From Xanthoparmelia taractica (taxonomy: Eukaryota; Ascomycota; Lecanoromycetes; Lecanorales; Parmeliaceae): DNA of 39,751 bases. Shown piece by piece: positions 1-10,644 of this stretch (position 1 is its first letter; every line of letters starts with the position of its first letter). The DNA is taken from assembly GCA_033085395.1 (NCBI GenBank), contig JANQBS010000326.1:1-39751 (forward strand). The letters are read 5' to 3'. The translations under genes and the position numbers were made by a program. Below the pieces are notes generated by a model that worked only from the letters and a program-made list of their open reading frames with translations, was not told where the DNA came from and did not search any database.

Positions 1-39
1 TTAAAAAGATATAATTTTTTAAAAAAAGTTAAAAAAAAG

Positions 40-300
40 TTGAAAACGACTATGTTTAACAGATACCACACCTTTCCAACCCGTACTTATTATAGAAGAT
101 CTTATTATAGAAGATCTTATTATAGAAGATCTTATTATAGAAGATCTTATTATAGAAGATCTTATTATAAGAGATCTTATAGTAAGAGATTTTATTATAA
201 TCGTAATAGCGAGATAAAAGAGATAAGCGAGACGAACGAGATAAAAGAGATAAATAAGACGAATAAGATAAAAGAGATAAAAAGATTATTAAAAAGATAG
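40..300 (+). other. Short open frame over a 15-bp minisatellite; doubtful gene
   Basis: An ATG-initiated frame of 86 codons. Residues 16-50 are a Tyr-Tyr-Arg-Arg-Ser repeat created by the 15-bp minisatellite. The tail is a low-complexity Lys/Glu/Ile stretch made from degenerate AGATAAAAG-type repeats. There is no recognisable domain, signal peptide or membrane segment. The frame stays open because the repeat unit is a multiple of three. The surroundings are RIP-mutated and AT-rich, and no promoter or neighbouring gene is visible. It could be the basic tail of an old retroelement gag or chance. I do not think it is a functional gene. Confidence 0.2.
86..190. repeat. 15-bp minisatellite, seven units
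   Basis: Seven tandem copies of a 15-bp unit (cttattatagaagat). The first five are identical and the last two degenerate. The unit length preserves a reading frame. The identity of the inner units in an otherwise mutated region implies recent slippage or expansion. Confidence 0.9.
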
Positions 301-398
301 TAAAGAATATAATAAAAGAAGAAGTAATAAAAGAAGAGATTATATTAATCTTTTCACGAAGTGAGAGATTAATAAAATTTAAAAAATAATAACTTAAT

Positions 399-422
399 AG
401 ATATCTAGATATCTAGATATCT
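399..422. repeat. 24-bp perfect palindrome of atatctag units
   Basis: The 24 bases equal their own reverse complement and consist of three tandem atatctag units plus edges. Such a sequence can extrude as a hairpin. No function can be assigned. Confidence 0.7.
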
Positions 423-517
423 TAGTGTCGCTAATAATAAAGAAAGACGTTAATAATTAATTATTCTTTTATTATTCAACTATCTATCTATAATTAAGTC
501 ATCTTTCTTTAATAATC

Positions 518-557
518 TCTTCTTCTTCTTCTTCTTCTTCTTCTTCTTCTTCTTCTT
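518..557. repeat. (TTC)n / (GAA)n microsatellite
   Basis: About 13 uninterrupted TTC triplets, giving a pure pyrimidine strand of about 40 bases. Simple slippage repeat. Confidence 0.95.
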
Positions 558-600
558 TATTAATATTATTTAAATTAATTATAAATAATATAAGCTAACA

Positions 601-1276
601 AGAGATAAAGTTACGTTATAGACTCACATTATACTTCGCCTTATTACTCTATCGCATTATATTCTTTTAAATAAGTCTCGCGCGCTAAGATTTATTAATA
701 AATCGAATAAAGACGTATTTCTAACACAATTTAGTTGTTTTAAAGCGCTATTTATAAAAAGTGTAATTATAAAGCTTTACAATTATTTAATTTTTTTTTT
801 ATAATCTTATTCTTAAAGATTCTATTAATTTTTACTTAACGGGCAAGATTCTTTAATAAGAAATACACTAAATAATAATGCGATTTAAGCAGAGGTCAAT
901 TAATGAGATGTAGGTATTTTAGTAATGCTAACCCTAGCTCTAATTATGCATATCCTAGGATTGTGCATATTCTAGAATTATCGAGTATAGATTCTTTTTC
1001 TTTATCGAAATTCGTATTATCTCTACTATATAATCTCTTTTATCTCGAAGTATTCTTTTAATACGCGTATTCTTAATTATTATTATCTTATATATCTCTT
1101 TTAAGATCTAGTAACGAAGTATCGCTAGATCTAGCGAGAGCTATATCGAGTAAACATCTATCTTCACTTCTAGTTCTCTAGTATCTAAAGTCCTATACGC
1201 TTTAGGAATCTAGCGAAGATACTTATTCTAGCGGCGATTGATTTGTAGATTCGAAGTGTTCTACTTATTTAGAACT
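601..1276. other. RIP-mutated flank, no gene seen
   Basis: AT-rich sequence, CpA-poor and TpA-rich, with no usable frame on either strand. It is the left part of the sequence into which Gypsy-1 inserted; the right part resumes at 13502. It may belong to the - strand Gypsy remnant of 13502-16740, but I could not decode any domain here. Confidence 0.5.
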
Positions 1277-1281
1277 CTATT
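1277..1281. repeat. Target-site duplication CTATT (left copy)
   Basis: CTATT lies directly before the left LTR of Gypsy-1 and again directly after the right LTR (13497-13501). A 5-bp duplication is the normal product of LTR-retrotransposon integrase. Confidence 0.9.
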
Positions 1282-1455
1282 TGTCATGGTTTTCCTGTAT
1301 GCCAATGCCAAAGGCATTCCGGGAAAGAACATTCCGGGAAGATCGGGGAGGCTAGGTCAAATTTGTATTAGTTTCTTAGCATAATCTCCGTCACTGCGAC
1401 CCTTAGAATTTCATAGACTTTTTAATTATTAATCTTAAGATTATTTTCCATAACA
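1282..1455 (+). repeat. Gypsy-1 5' LTR (174 bp)
   Basis: Begins TGTCATGG and ends CCATAACA, an inverted pair mutated at one base. It aligns without gaps to 13323-13496. Almost all differences are C/T or G/A, consistent with independent RIP of the two LTRs. It contains the less mutated GC-rich core around 1310-1350. Confidence 0.92.
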
Positions 1456-1458
1456 ATA

Positions 1459-1481
1459 TAATAGTAACGCTTAATTTCGAT
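1459..1481 (+). promoter_or_regulatory. Gypsy-1 primer-binding site (initiator tRNA-Met 3' end)
   Basis: Three bases after the 5' LTR the sequence reads taatagtaacgc. With RIP changes allowed, this is TGG (complement of CCA) plus the complement of an acceptor stem ending in U72-A73. It is followed by cttaa and tttcgat, the complement of an AUCGAAA T-loop. AUCG in place of TψCG is diagnostic of eukaryotic initiator tRNA-Met. The same site occurs in Gypsy-D and, on the other strand, in element C. Confidence 0.7.
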
Positions 1482-1914
1482 ATTAAATAACTGTCGAATC
1501 GTTTAAAAGAAGTTCTTCATTAATATAGCTCACTTATCGTCACCGAATTCATTAAATAAGTAAGCTATTAGATTAGCAAGATTTCTTATTAGCTTTTCTT
1601 TGCTCTTTGCCTATCAAAAGTCTTTCTCTATTTTTACTTCTTTTATTAATTAGTCTCACAAATCAACGCTAACTACTTTAATAGATAGATAAGTACTTAT
1701 TCTCGCATTTGACATCTAGAAATTTATTACCATCGGTCATAAATACGCTAATTTAATATCTAACGATATTAAGAAGATTTATAAGCATCTTACGTTTAAC
1801 ACTCTCAGACCTATTAGGTCAATATCTGCTATTAATTCTTCTTCTACTGCTAATTTATCAAGAACGACTACTTATTTCTTATTTCAAGATCGTTGGCCAT
1901 CTAACTAAGCCGTT

Positions 1915-3570
1915 GATAAACCTGCTTTTCGTAAATCTATCCGGCGTTTCGAGTAAGTCACTCAGCCTCTTAGGAACCTACTCTTTAATTCTTTTTCTAC
2001 TGAAAATACACCTAATCGATCATCAACTATTAATAACCCTGCTAATGTTAATAACGACAACTCTACTAATAATTCTACTAATGTTGATGACAATTCTACT
2101 AACAATAATCGTGATTCTTCATTAAATAATTCGTCTTCTATATTATCGCCTTCACTAGAAAGCCGTGAGGAATTAACGAACACTACTATTAATAATTCGA
2201 ACTCTTTTCATCGTAGGTAGTCAAGTTAAACTACGCCTAAAATAACTATTAATTTCATAGTTTAACAACTATAAGATATAATTAATAATACTATCAACTC
2301 TATCGTTATAAATGTTATTAATAACTTATAATTATCTACTAGATCTAAGGGAGAATAAGACTTATTAGAAGAGTTAGAAGAACTCGAACCCATAGTAGAA
2401 GCCGTAGGAGCACCGAGTTCTAATAGCAAATGAAATACTATAGAATTAAGCTATTTCGATTCTTTTCTAGATAAGTCTTACGAAGAGAATAAGATTATAA
2501 CTATTAAGAAGAACGTTTATTATCGTAGTGTGATTCTATTTGTTGAAAGAATTTATAATTTAGCAGCTGTGAAAGAAGAAGCTATAGTTCGTATTAATGT
2601 AAATATCTGCTTTCGTGATTCTATACTTGCTTAATATACCTTAGAGCTATTAAATTTAAAGCGAAGAGGTCTTCGTGCAGAAGATAGTGGAGTGAAAGAA
2701 TAATGTAGAGCTCTTTCTGTAAGATTCAAGGAACTACCAAGAGTAGTACTTTCGAATCTTACTGTAGAAAGATATACGTTGGCAGATACTCGTTCTCGAC
2801 GAGAGTCTATTAGCTATATGTAAGCAGTAGTAAGATATGTAAAATTAGCTAATATTGATAGTATTTAAAATTAGTTGACATTTGCCTACCAGGGAATTGT
2901 GCCGGAGTTGCGTGTTTTTGTTGACTAATTAAATGTAGCTATTATTATTGTAAGCTTTATTCAAATGCTTGATATAAAGAAAGTAGCTTGATTTAAGCTA
3001 TATACTCGTTAATAACAATATTAAGCATTCGCTTAAAGGTCTCAGCAACAACGTGGGAATGCCTATCGAAATGCACTGGGGAATGCATTTCAGCAAGGCC
3101 TTTCAAATCCAGCTTTCAATTCAATTCGTCAAGGTCAGCAGAATCAATTCAATCCTATTTCTCAGCCATTTGGACAGCAGCAGTAGTATAAGCAGCCGTA
3201 CCGTCAGCAGCCACCATTTCGGCCTTCTAACTCCTTTACTCAGAATGCTTATCGCCCTTAACAGTACGGCTATCAGCCAAATCCTCGCTACGGTCCACGG
3301 TCATAGCAAGACACGAATCAAAGATCTTTCGTACAAGCCGAAGGGCAGCAAAACACGTCAGGTTTGACGAATCGACTGTCATAAACGAATTAATTCGATC
3401 AAGTAGATCGAAAATTCGAAAGCCCAAACAATGCCGGAAATCGTCAATAATTTCAGTAGAATTTTAGATTTAAGACTGCTACTTATCAAGTAGAAGCGAT
3501 CACTAAAAATAAGCAAGAAAATCCTAGCCAAGCGAAAGAAAATACGCTTTAATAGAATACGGAAATTAAC
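1915..3570 (+). pseudogene. gag: Gypsy-1 gag (capsid) ghost frame
   Basis: One frame can be followed for about 550 codons, broken only by TAA/TAG/TGA of the RIP type. The N-terminal quarter is rich in Asn, Ser and Thr. A middle, mostly helical-looking part (about 2380-2880) resembles a Gypsy capsid by position and composition rather than by a clear motif. The C-terminal part (3040-3400) is rich in Gln, Asn and Pro, like a nucleocapsid or linker. That tail keeps many CAG codons and is clearly less mutated than the rest. It lies between the primer-binding site and the zinc-finger and protease region, as expected for gag. The start codon is uncertain. Confidence 0.75.
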
Positions 3571-3659
3571 GACTATTAGAGATAGAAGTAGTTAGATTAT
3601 AATTTTAATGACTTGAATAATTAATATTATAATAATTCTTTTGCTAAATATATAAGCAT

Positions 3660-5625
3660 TCAAACGTACTATAGAAATTGTGATTTGGCTTTCTCTTCTA
3701 AGTCGAAATTGCATAAGCATTTGCGAGCCGAATATTATTCTAAACTATTACTTCCGACAAATACACAAACGAATATCGATGTCTTTATCATGAAAATTAT
3801 TTAATTAGACTTCAAGAATAGAGCTGAATTAGACACTAGTTTTAGCTTTTATAGGTGGAATTACGCTTATATTTTATTACGATTTAAATTAAATATAGCT
3901 AAGAATAAAAAAGAGTGTGCTAATTTAGACACTAATGTGATATTGGTCGATAAGTAATAACTTTTATCTCTTCTTTCTAATGTGGAAATTAGAAAGATAT
4001 TATCTTATCTGCGTGTTAAAGGGCTTAATTCTACAATGCATAATACCGATAAATATGTGCTTGTTTTAATGTATCTCTTAGATCTCAAAAAGAATAATAA
4101 TAAGGCCCTTACTTATATTACGAGAGAGATTTATTTAATTAATAATTTAAAGGTAAATCTACTAATAAGAAATAATATTATGAGATCGAAGAAGATTATG
4201 CTTGATGTGAGTAGAAACGAGGCTCGTATTGATAGCTATGATATTATTATTAAAATTACAACTTATAATATCGATTAGTATATAAAACGGCCAATTCGAG
4301 CACAAAAGACACTCACTATTGTATCGAGAGCTTAGTAAATTCTATCTGTTATCACGCCTAAGAATCTATCTAATAGGGACTTTATTTTCGAGCCTACAAA
4401 GCAGCACAATCTAATTATGTATACATATATGATTAATATTAATATTATTAATGTGATAGTTAAAAATAAGACTAATTATGCTATGTAAATTCTTAAGAAA
4501 TTATATCTGAGAACGCTACGAGAAGTCGACTACGAAAACGTCTTCTTTGTTAATGTAGAATTATCGAATTAAGTCAAAAAAGTAGTTACTTTTGCGACTA
4601 TTACGTCAATAAGTCTAGCTAATAGCTTTATATCTCTAGTTAATTATACTGAAAGTAAAATTCTCAATAAAATCTTAGATAATTTTGTTAATTCTGAGAG
4701 CGTAGAATTAAAGCTTTCTAACGATGTGATGATCTATAAAAATAAGCTGAAAAAGTAGTAATTAACTAACTTAGTTGATAAGTTTTTATCTCTATAAAAA
4801 AATAAAGATTTTATTAAAGTGTCACAGAATAAATAAATAAAGCTTTCTCTTCGAGATAATTAATAGTTAAGACTATCTAATAGTAAGAGAGCGAAGATTT
4901 ATTCTTTTGGGCTAATAGACAAGACAGTAGTTAACAAAACCTTTAATGCTCTGCAGCAGTAAGGTCGTCTGAAGTATATTAAGCAGTCAACTCCGTTTAG
5001 CTATTCTATCTTCGTTATTTGAAAAACTCTATTAAATAATAAAAGAAAGGATAGAGTAGTGATTAATATTCGAGGTCTGAACGATCTTATTATATTAGAC
5101 GTCTATCTCGTGTCTCTTTAATCTAATATTATCTCGAAGCTACTTAATTACACTTATCTAATAGTACTGGATATAGTATTATTCTTCTATCAATAACTTG
5201 TATATCTCGACTTTCGATATATACTTATAGTAGTCACGCACCGAGGGTAGAAATATTTAATGTTTCAATTATGGGATATATGAATTTAATTATCTACGTA
5301 TAAAGAAGAATTAATTATATTCTAAGAGCTCTTAAAGACTTCGCATAAGCCTATATTAATAACATTATCGTTGATTCTAAAAGTTTCTCTGAGCATATTT
5401 ATCACTTAAGAAGACTTTTTCTACTTCTAATTAAGTATAATATTTCAATCGCCCTTGAGAAAACCTTTTTGAGATATTCAAATGTAAATCTACTTAATTA
5501 ATATGTTAATTCTTTGGAAATGGCTACTATAGATAACAAACTTAAAGTAATTGCCAAGCTAAACTATCCCGCAACTCTTGAAGATTTAGAGCATTATCTT
5601 GATCTGATAGGCTATCTTCGCAGCT
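3660..5625 (+). pseudogene. pol: Gypsy-1 pol, left part: zinc-finger-like motif, protease, reverse transcriptase
   Basis: At 3667-3735 a motif of the form Y-x2-C...LHKHL is seen; the first Cys has probably become Tyr. The retropepsin follows near 3930, its Asp-Thr-Gly now Asp-Thr-Asn. A protease-tail segment of 98 codons (3982-4278) is free of stops. RT follows at about 4930-5625. It contains a segment matching the conserved VVDIRGLN...DAYP and FYQW region of fungal Gypsy RTs, and the active-site box at 5352-5372, which reads Y-I-N-N. The frame ends in the conserved GYLRSL motif exactly where Copia-1 is inserted, and resumes at 10640. All members of the multi-domain polyprotein are inactive. 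Confidence 0.88.
5621..5625. repeat. Target-site duplication CAGCT (left copy) of Copia-1
   Basis: CAGCT precedes the Copia-1 left LTR and is repeated at 10640-10644. Removing the element and one copy restores an uninterrupted Gypsy-1 pol frame across the junction. Confidence 0.93.
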
Positions 5626-5715
5626 TGTTACAAATGTGAGTGACGGATGGTTTGTAGCTACTGAAAAATCTGACTACATACAAGCGATAGGGCTGAGTAG
5701 TGCCAAATTCCAACA
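5626..5715 (-). repeat. Copia-1 3' LTR (90 bp)
   Basis: Aligns to 10550-10639 over 90 bp with only a few transitions (for example g/a near its left end and c/t at 5703). On the - strand it begins TGTTGGAATTTGG and ends TTTGTAACA. Ninety bp is very short for an LTR, but the exact target duplication and the adjacent polypurine tract fix its limits. Confidence 0.9.
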
Positions 5716-5724
5716 CTCCCTCTC
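5716..5724 (-). promoter_or_regulatory. Copia-1 polypurine tract
   Basis: On the - strand GAGAGGGAG abuts the 3' LTR directly. A purine run at this place primes plus-strand DNA synthesis in LTR retrotransposons. Confidence 0.75.
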
Positions 5725-6059
5725 AATACTCAGGCCTATCACGCACAGTAGACCGTATTTTTCCCCTTGATATTCGTAGTCTCTTCACGTAGCTCCCTCT
5801 GATCCTTAACTATTGACTCGTAGTCTCCTTAAAACCTTTCACCGCTCAATCGCTCGCTCGGGGGTGGGGGAAAGAGTACTCGATTGCTGCTCCCTCTGCC
5901 ACGTACGTGGCTTAGAGTCTATTGCCTGACTCCTTCTGGCCCTCTGGCCTGAAGTTCATCTGCCCGTCGTATTTCGATGGTGTCTCGTTGCTATAGGTGT
6001 CGTTCCTTTGTTTCCTTTCTCCTAGCCAACGCCCCGACACTTTACTCGATAATACACGG

Positions 6060-6118
6060 GACTTCCGTTGCCCAGCGCTGTGGGGCTTCCGTTGCCCAGC
6101 TCGACGTGGGACTTCCGT
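6060..6118. repeat. Tandem repeat of about 25 bp (two and a third units)
   Basis: The core cttccgttgcccagc occurs at about 6062 and 6086, with a partial third copy ending near 6118. It lies in the poorly RIP-mutated leader of the foreign Copia fragment. Confidence 0.75.
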
Positions 6119-6173
6119 ACAACACTGCCGCTTAGTGAGGGACCCGTCACGGCTACTGAGACTAGCGCAGTCC

Positions 6174-6185
6174 GGGCTCATAACC
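6174..6185 (-). promoter_or_regulatory. Second Copia primer-binding site (tRNA-Met anticodon arm)
   Basis: On the - strand GGTTATGAGCCC is complementary to the anticodon stem-loop of initiator tRNA-Met (loop CUCAUAA). It directly follows the LTR end TTGCAACA. It matches 10538-10549 with one RIP-type change. Confidence 0.8.
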
Positions 6186-6470
6186 TGTTGCAATGACTGA
6201 TTTGCAGGCAGCGGGAAAGCTATGACTAAGCAGAAATACTGTTCAATGATTGGCTAAGGCTAGCTGATTGATCTGATTGATCAGGTCTTAAGAACATAAG
6301 GAAGAAAGCACATGAAGGCGGTCATGGACCAGTCTATATACTCGCCGAGAAGATTTCATTAGATTCGCCATTATTCGCTATCTCCACCCATAGAACGCTG
6401 ACTAAACTAGGGGATTCTTCCCCGCTGGAATTGACTAGAAACCGAGCGAAATGATTACCTAATATCAACA
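6186..6470 (-). repeat. Putative Copia LTR, single copy (285 bp)
   Basis: On the - strand the segment begins TGTTGATATT, ends TTGCAACA and is followed at once by a primer-binding site, so it looks like a 5' LTR. A TATATA box lies near 6332-6343 on the - strand. No partner copy exists in the window, so the limits rest on the TG...CA ends and the primer site only. Confidence 0.6.
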
Positions 6471-9400
6471 ATATTTAACTATTCCGGCCACGTATCTGAG
6501 TACGCGATTGAGTGTATTCATATAACGTATAGTTGGATCATGACAGTACTAACTTAGCTTTCTAATAACGAAGGTCAAGTCAGAACGTGTTTCAGTCATG
6601 AGATATATAAGGCTTTCAATTCGTTTTTAATATCCCCGCTAATCGACTCGTTCTTCTTTAGGTCGAGCGAGTTAAATAAACTTATATCCATCGATTGAAG
6701 TACTAACCGGGGTGCACTGCTCTATATCGTACTGCTGAAGTATCTTTCTGGCGTACTGCGACTGCTCAATCACTAGCGCATTCTTGATTCGATAAGTTTA
6801 AATACTTAGTATTCTTTTTACTGGCCCAGAGTTCTTCACCTTAAAGACTTGCTTAATCTAATTCTTAATTCGAGTTATAAGTGCTTTAGTTTTAATAAGT
6901 ACGAGAATATTATTAACATAGAGACCGATAATAGTTAACTCGCTTTCAGTGATTCGAATAAAGATATATTTATCTAAAGAAATGGCCTTGAAACTCATCT
7001 TTCTAAGTATCTCACTAAATTTCTAATTTCAAGTACGCGCTAACTACTTAAGACTATATAAACTCTTTAGTAGCTATAATTTATTTTCTTTAATACCTAA
7101 CGAGATAGAAAAACTCTATAAGAAGATTATATAGATTATCTCTCGTAGAATACTATTGAGATATGCGTTATTCATATTCAATTAATAACATCGTAGTTCT
7201 AGAAGTACTACGAGCGCAAATAGTAATTATAGAGATTCAAACCTTATAATAGGAGTAAACGTTTTATTAAAATCGATATTAGTTATCTAAGTAAAGTCTC
7301 GAGCGATTAATCTGGCTTTATACTTATCGATAATCCTATCGAGATTATATTTAATCTTATAAACTTACTTATATATAATTAGTTTGCGTCCCGCTGGGAC
7401 CTAAACGATTTTCCATATGCTATTAATCATATAAGCCGTAAGTTCAACAGTCATGGCTATGATTTATTCTCGTGAGTCAGATTCATTAATAACTTCTTCG
7501 TATATAAGCGGCTCGATCTTTAATAACCCATAGACGAGGTGTGCTCTTAATTTACCGAATTCTTTAAAGAATTTCTAACTTATAATCTTCTTTCTAATGC
7601 GGGCTGGCCTATTAAATGCTACTATTAATTTAATAAATTATTTGCTAAAGGCTCTAGTTCTAAGATTAGATGCTAATGTGATAATTAAAGCATCTAGAAT
7701 TAATAGTTCATGAGTCGCTAAAATCTCTTCTTTATTGAGTGTTTTAGTAACGAGAACTCTCGATATTAAGGGAGATTCAATTAAAGAGCTATTCTTATTT
7801 TGTTAATTCTATTGCGAATCGTCTCCGATATTTAAGTTCTTCTACGAGAAATCTCCCTCTAATTCGAATTCGCTTAAAGATATATTTTGTTTATTTGTTA
7901 ATAGCGACGTGACGTGGTCTTTAGACTATATATTATTATTCTAATCGTTATCGTCGCTAGATATAATATTATTTAAAATATCTAAAATCTTATTAGATAT
8001 CTCGATGTGATTAAGGTTTATAACTAAGATGTCCGCTCGTAACTAGTCGAATTTCGAAAGTAGACCTTTAAGTAGTAGTTTTAGACCTTTGCGATTCTTA
8101 TAAAACTTCATATTTATAAATCACTCGAATCGATTCTTATTCGATCTATACACACGATACTAAGTGCTCGAATAATACTTAGTATAAATCCCTAGATAGT
8201 TTACGGTGTCTAGCTTAGTATCTCGTTGCTTCTTAGCTAGAAATACTTTACATATATACTTAAACACCCTCTCTTTGCTAAGATCTAATTTCTTCTTAAA
8301 TTATAACTTATTCGATGACTTACTTCCTCTGTTTCTCTGCGGTAATCGGTTATATATATAACATATATATGTCACGGTCTTCGTCTAGAAGATTAATGAT
8401 AATTCGAACTGAATTAGTATCGATCTGGCGAGCGTGATCACGATTCTATTGAATCGTTCGGAAATCTCGTTCTAATATGCGATATACGTGCTCGTAGACT
8501 TCATCGTCACACTTATATTTAGTAGTTCTTTTCGAGTAACTTAATACTTCTTCGCGTTATCCGTCCTGATAGTTATTATTAATATATAATCTTCTATTAA
8601 TAGTAGTCTAACGTTATTCAAAAGAAATTTATAAACACTTATCTTCGTAACGAGTGAGCGAAGGGATACTTATTTAGTCGCCTCGTTAATTAGTGATATA
8701 AATAGAATATATTTCTCTATAATACTTTCAACTAAAAATAGTTCTTAAAAGTTCGTATAAAGTCTCGCTTCGAGCACCGTTATCTTAATCTTAGGCTCGC
8801 GATTAATCGTTCTAATTATCTTTGAGACGTTACATATCTTATATTCGAAATCCGTTAATACGTTAAAAGCCTTCACACCGCTCGTATACTAATGTAGATC
8901 TTTTAGTTGATATACGCCCGCATAGCCGAGTCGTTTATATACGAATTCGAATATCTTTCTAGGCGACTTATTCACAGTTAAGATCTCAGTTAATACTAAT
9001 TTCTTATTTACTTACTTCTGTATCGCTAATTTCTAATCCGCTAATTCCTAATTCTCTTAAACCGCTAGTTTCTAAGTCACAAACGCTCGATTTAATATAT
9101 AATCCGTAAGTTCGTATAGATCGTTCGACACGTAATCTCGTGCGACGATTCTATTAATCTATTTATTAACGATTTTAACACTCTATTCTTTAAAAATTAC
9201 TATATATTCTTATCGATTTAAGGCGATAATAGATAATAAGTTAATACTTATTTTAGGTATATAGAGTATATTTCTTATAGTCTGAATATAACGTTTAATT
9301 CTTATCTGAATATCTTCTTATCTAGTAATTAATAACTCGCCTTAATCGCCGAATTTAACTAATTTATTATAGAGTGTGAACCTAATAAACAATTCGCGCT

Positions 9401-10290
9401 AAGGCGTTATATATCGGGTTACTTCTAAGTCGATAAGTTATCTTATAAACTTCTTATACTTATATAGAGTTATTTAGACTCGTTTCTTCGATAGTTTAGA
9501 TAAGTTTTCATTCTAATTCTCAGCAGCAACTACTACTTTATTCTTACGCCTCGCGGGCTAACCTTATATCTTATTCGAGGCCTTTCGATTATTCTTAAGT
9601 CTTAAATTCTTATTCGTATCGTTCTTACTAAGATTAATACACTCAGATTTATAGTAACCTCTCTTATCGCAGTTGTAACACTTAATAGTTAACTTATTAA
9701 TGTCTTGAGACCGTCCTCGCTAGTCTTACTTGTCACGGTCTTCTCTTACTATATTCGCGCCTTCTTTAGACTTACGAATATTCTATTTCACGCTTCTAAG
9801 CTGTTCGACTGCCAGGGCTAATATTAATATATCTGCTTAGCCGAGTGTGAATTTGGCTATTATATACTTCTCCCCCTAACACGCGTTTATAATCACCGTA
9901 ACATGGCTGATTTCTAAAGGCCTAGTCTTCGGGGCGAGATTATAGATCTCGTCGCTGAGTTACTTCAGGGTTAAAATCATCTAATCGATAAATTCATTAC
10001 TTTTCTTAATATAGCTATAGAAACGTTATAGCATCGTTATAAGCTATCCCTTTCCACTCACATTATAAATACGTCGCAATTCGTCCCAAATATTCTTCGC
10101 ACGCTTCAAATAAGCTATATACATCTATTAAGAGTTCTTAATATTACTCGTCAATAGAGTGACGATTTATTAATTTAAAATTATTTAATTTCTAGTCTTC
10201 TTCCTCGTTATTAAGCGAGGAAAGCTTTCTAATACTATTTTCCATATTTCTTATTCTCGTAGAAACCTCTTATAAGTCTAAGCTCATATA
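6471..10290 (-). pseudogene. gag-pol: Copia-1 gag-pol ghost frame
   Basis: Read on the - strand. Gag starts near 10290 with a segment typical of the Copia capsid. At 9639-9680 is a CCHC zinc knuckle whose His is now Tyr (C-x2-C-x4-Y-x4-C). The integrase keeps the second Asp in a T-D-N box (8559-8561) and the Glu in S-E-R (8457-8459). RT follows, with the SLYSLKQ-like box and the active-site box at 6900-6920, which reads Y-V-N-N. The RNase H start (about 6480-6620) is recognisable and then stops at the foreign insert. Stops are of the Gln-to-stop and Trp-to-stop type. Gag and pol seem to lie in one frame, usual for Copia. Confidence 0.88.
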
Positions 10291-10537
10291 TGATAATTAT
10301 AACCCTTCAATATTTCCAAACGGGCGTAATTAGGCTTCAGAAGAGTCTTATCGAGGTTCGTTAGATTCACCTCAAGTAGGGAATCGTAAATATCGTTTGA
10401 ATTCTCCTTCTTGTTCTGGAGGTCTTTCTATTCGTTCGAGGTTGGTGTCGCTGTCCCCTCCCCAGCGGATATCTTGTTGCCTTGTTCTGTTATAGTAGTG
10501 ATATAGATGACTAATGCTGAGTCAATTCAGGCTGACC

Positions 10538-10549
10538 GGGCTTATAACC
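10538..10549 (-). promoter_or_regulatory. Copia-1 primer-binding site (tRNA-Met anticodon arm)
   Basis: GGTTATAAGCCC on the - strand, directly after the 5' LTR. It is complementary to the initiator tRNA-Met anticodon arm apart from one RIP-type G-to-A. Copia elements are known to prime from an internally cleaved initiator tRNA-Met. Confidence 0.85.
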
Positions 10550-10639
10550 TATTGCAAATGTGGGTGACGGATGGTTTGTAGCTACTGAAAAATCTGACTA
10601 CATACAAGCGATAGGGCTGAGTAGTGTCAAATTCCAACA
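10550..10639 (-). repeat. Copia-1 5' LTR (90 bp)
   Basis: Partner of 5626-5715. It is followed on the - strand by the primer-binding site and bounded on the right by the second CAGCT. Confidence 0.9.
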
Positions 10640-10644
10640 CAGCT
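10640..10644. repeat. Target-site duplication CAGCT (right copy)
   Basis: Second copy of the Copia-1 insertion duplication. Gypsy-1 pol resumes here in frame. Confidence 0.93.

Larger units (their letters stand above)
5725..6470 (-). mobile_element. Foreign Copia 5' end (LTR, primer site, leader) inside Copia-1
   Basis: Where the last part of Copia-1 RNase H should be, the - strand carries a second Copia-like 5' end: a putative 285-bp LTR (6186-6470), a second primer-binding site (6174-6185) and about 450 bp of leader. GC content is far higher and RIP far lower than in the adjoining pol. The frame at 5912-6193 is leader sequence and does not resemble RNase H. Copia-1's own polypurine tract and 3' LTR follow. 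It is either a truncated insertion or a chimera made by template switching during reverse transcription. Confidence 0.6.
5626..10639 (-). mobile_element. Copia-1: Ty1/Copia LTR retrotransposon nested in Gypsy-1
   Basis: The element is 5,014 bp, flanked by CAGCT duplications. On the - strand the order is 5' LTR (10550-10639), primer-binding site, gag with a zinc knuckle, integrase, RT, partial RNase H, a foreign insert, polypurine tract and 3' LTR (5626-5715). Integrase before RT defines Ty1/Copia. The outer parts (10440-10640 and 5626-6470) are much less RIP-mutated than the coding middle. Gag and pol are full of RIP-type stops, so the element is dead. Confidence 0.93.

Noticed and set aside
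86..190. Regular repeats as a CRISPR array
   Set aside because: The units are contiguous without spacers, only 15 bp long, in a eukaryotic context with no cas genes.
1913..2183. Open frames of 70 codons (+) and 73 codons (-)
   Set aside because: Shadow frames over the Asn/Ser/Thr-rich start of Gypsy-1 gag; low-complexity Leu/Ile or Leu/Val/Glu composition.
3053..3427. Open frames of 104 codons (+) and 63 codons (-)
   Set aside because: They overlap the Gln/Asn/Pro-rich gag tail in the wrong frame; the true frame is the one continuous with gag.
5912..6200. Overlapping open frames on both strands (93 and 67 codons) in the GC-richer island
   Set aside because: They lie in the leader and LTR end of a Copia fragment, include the primer-binding site and a tandem repeat, and show no domain. 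Open only because RIP is weak here.
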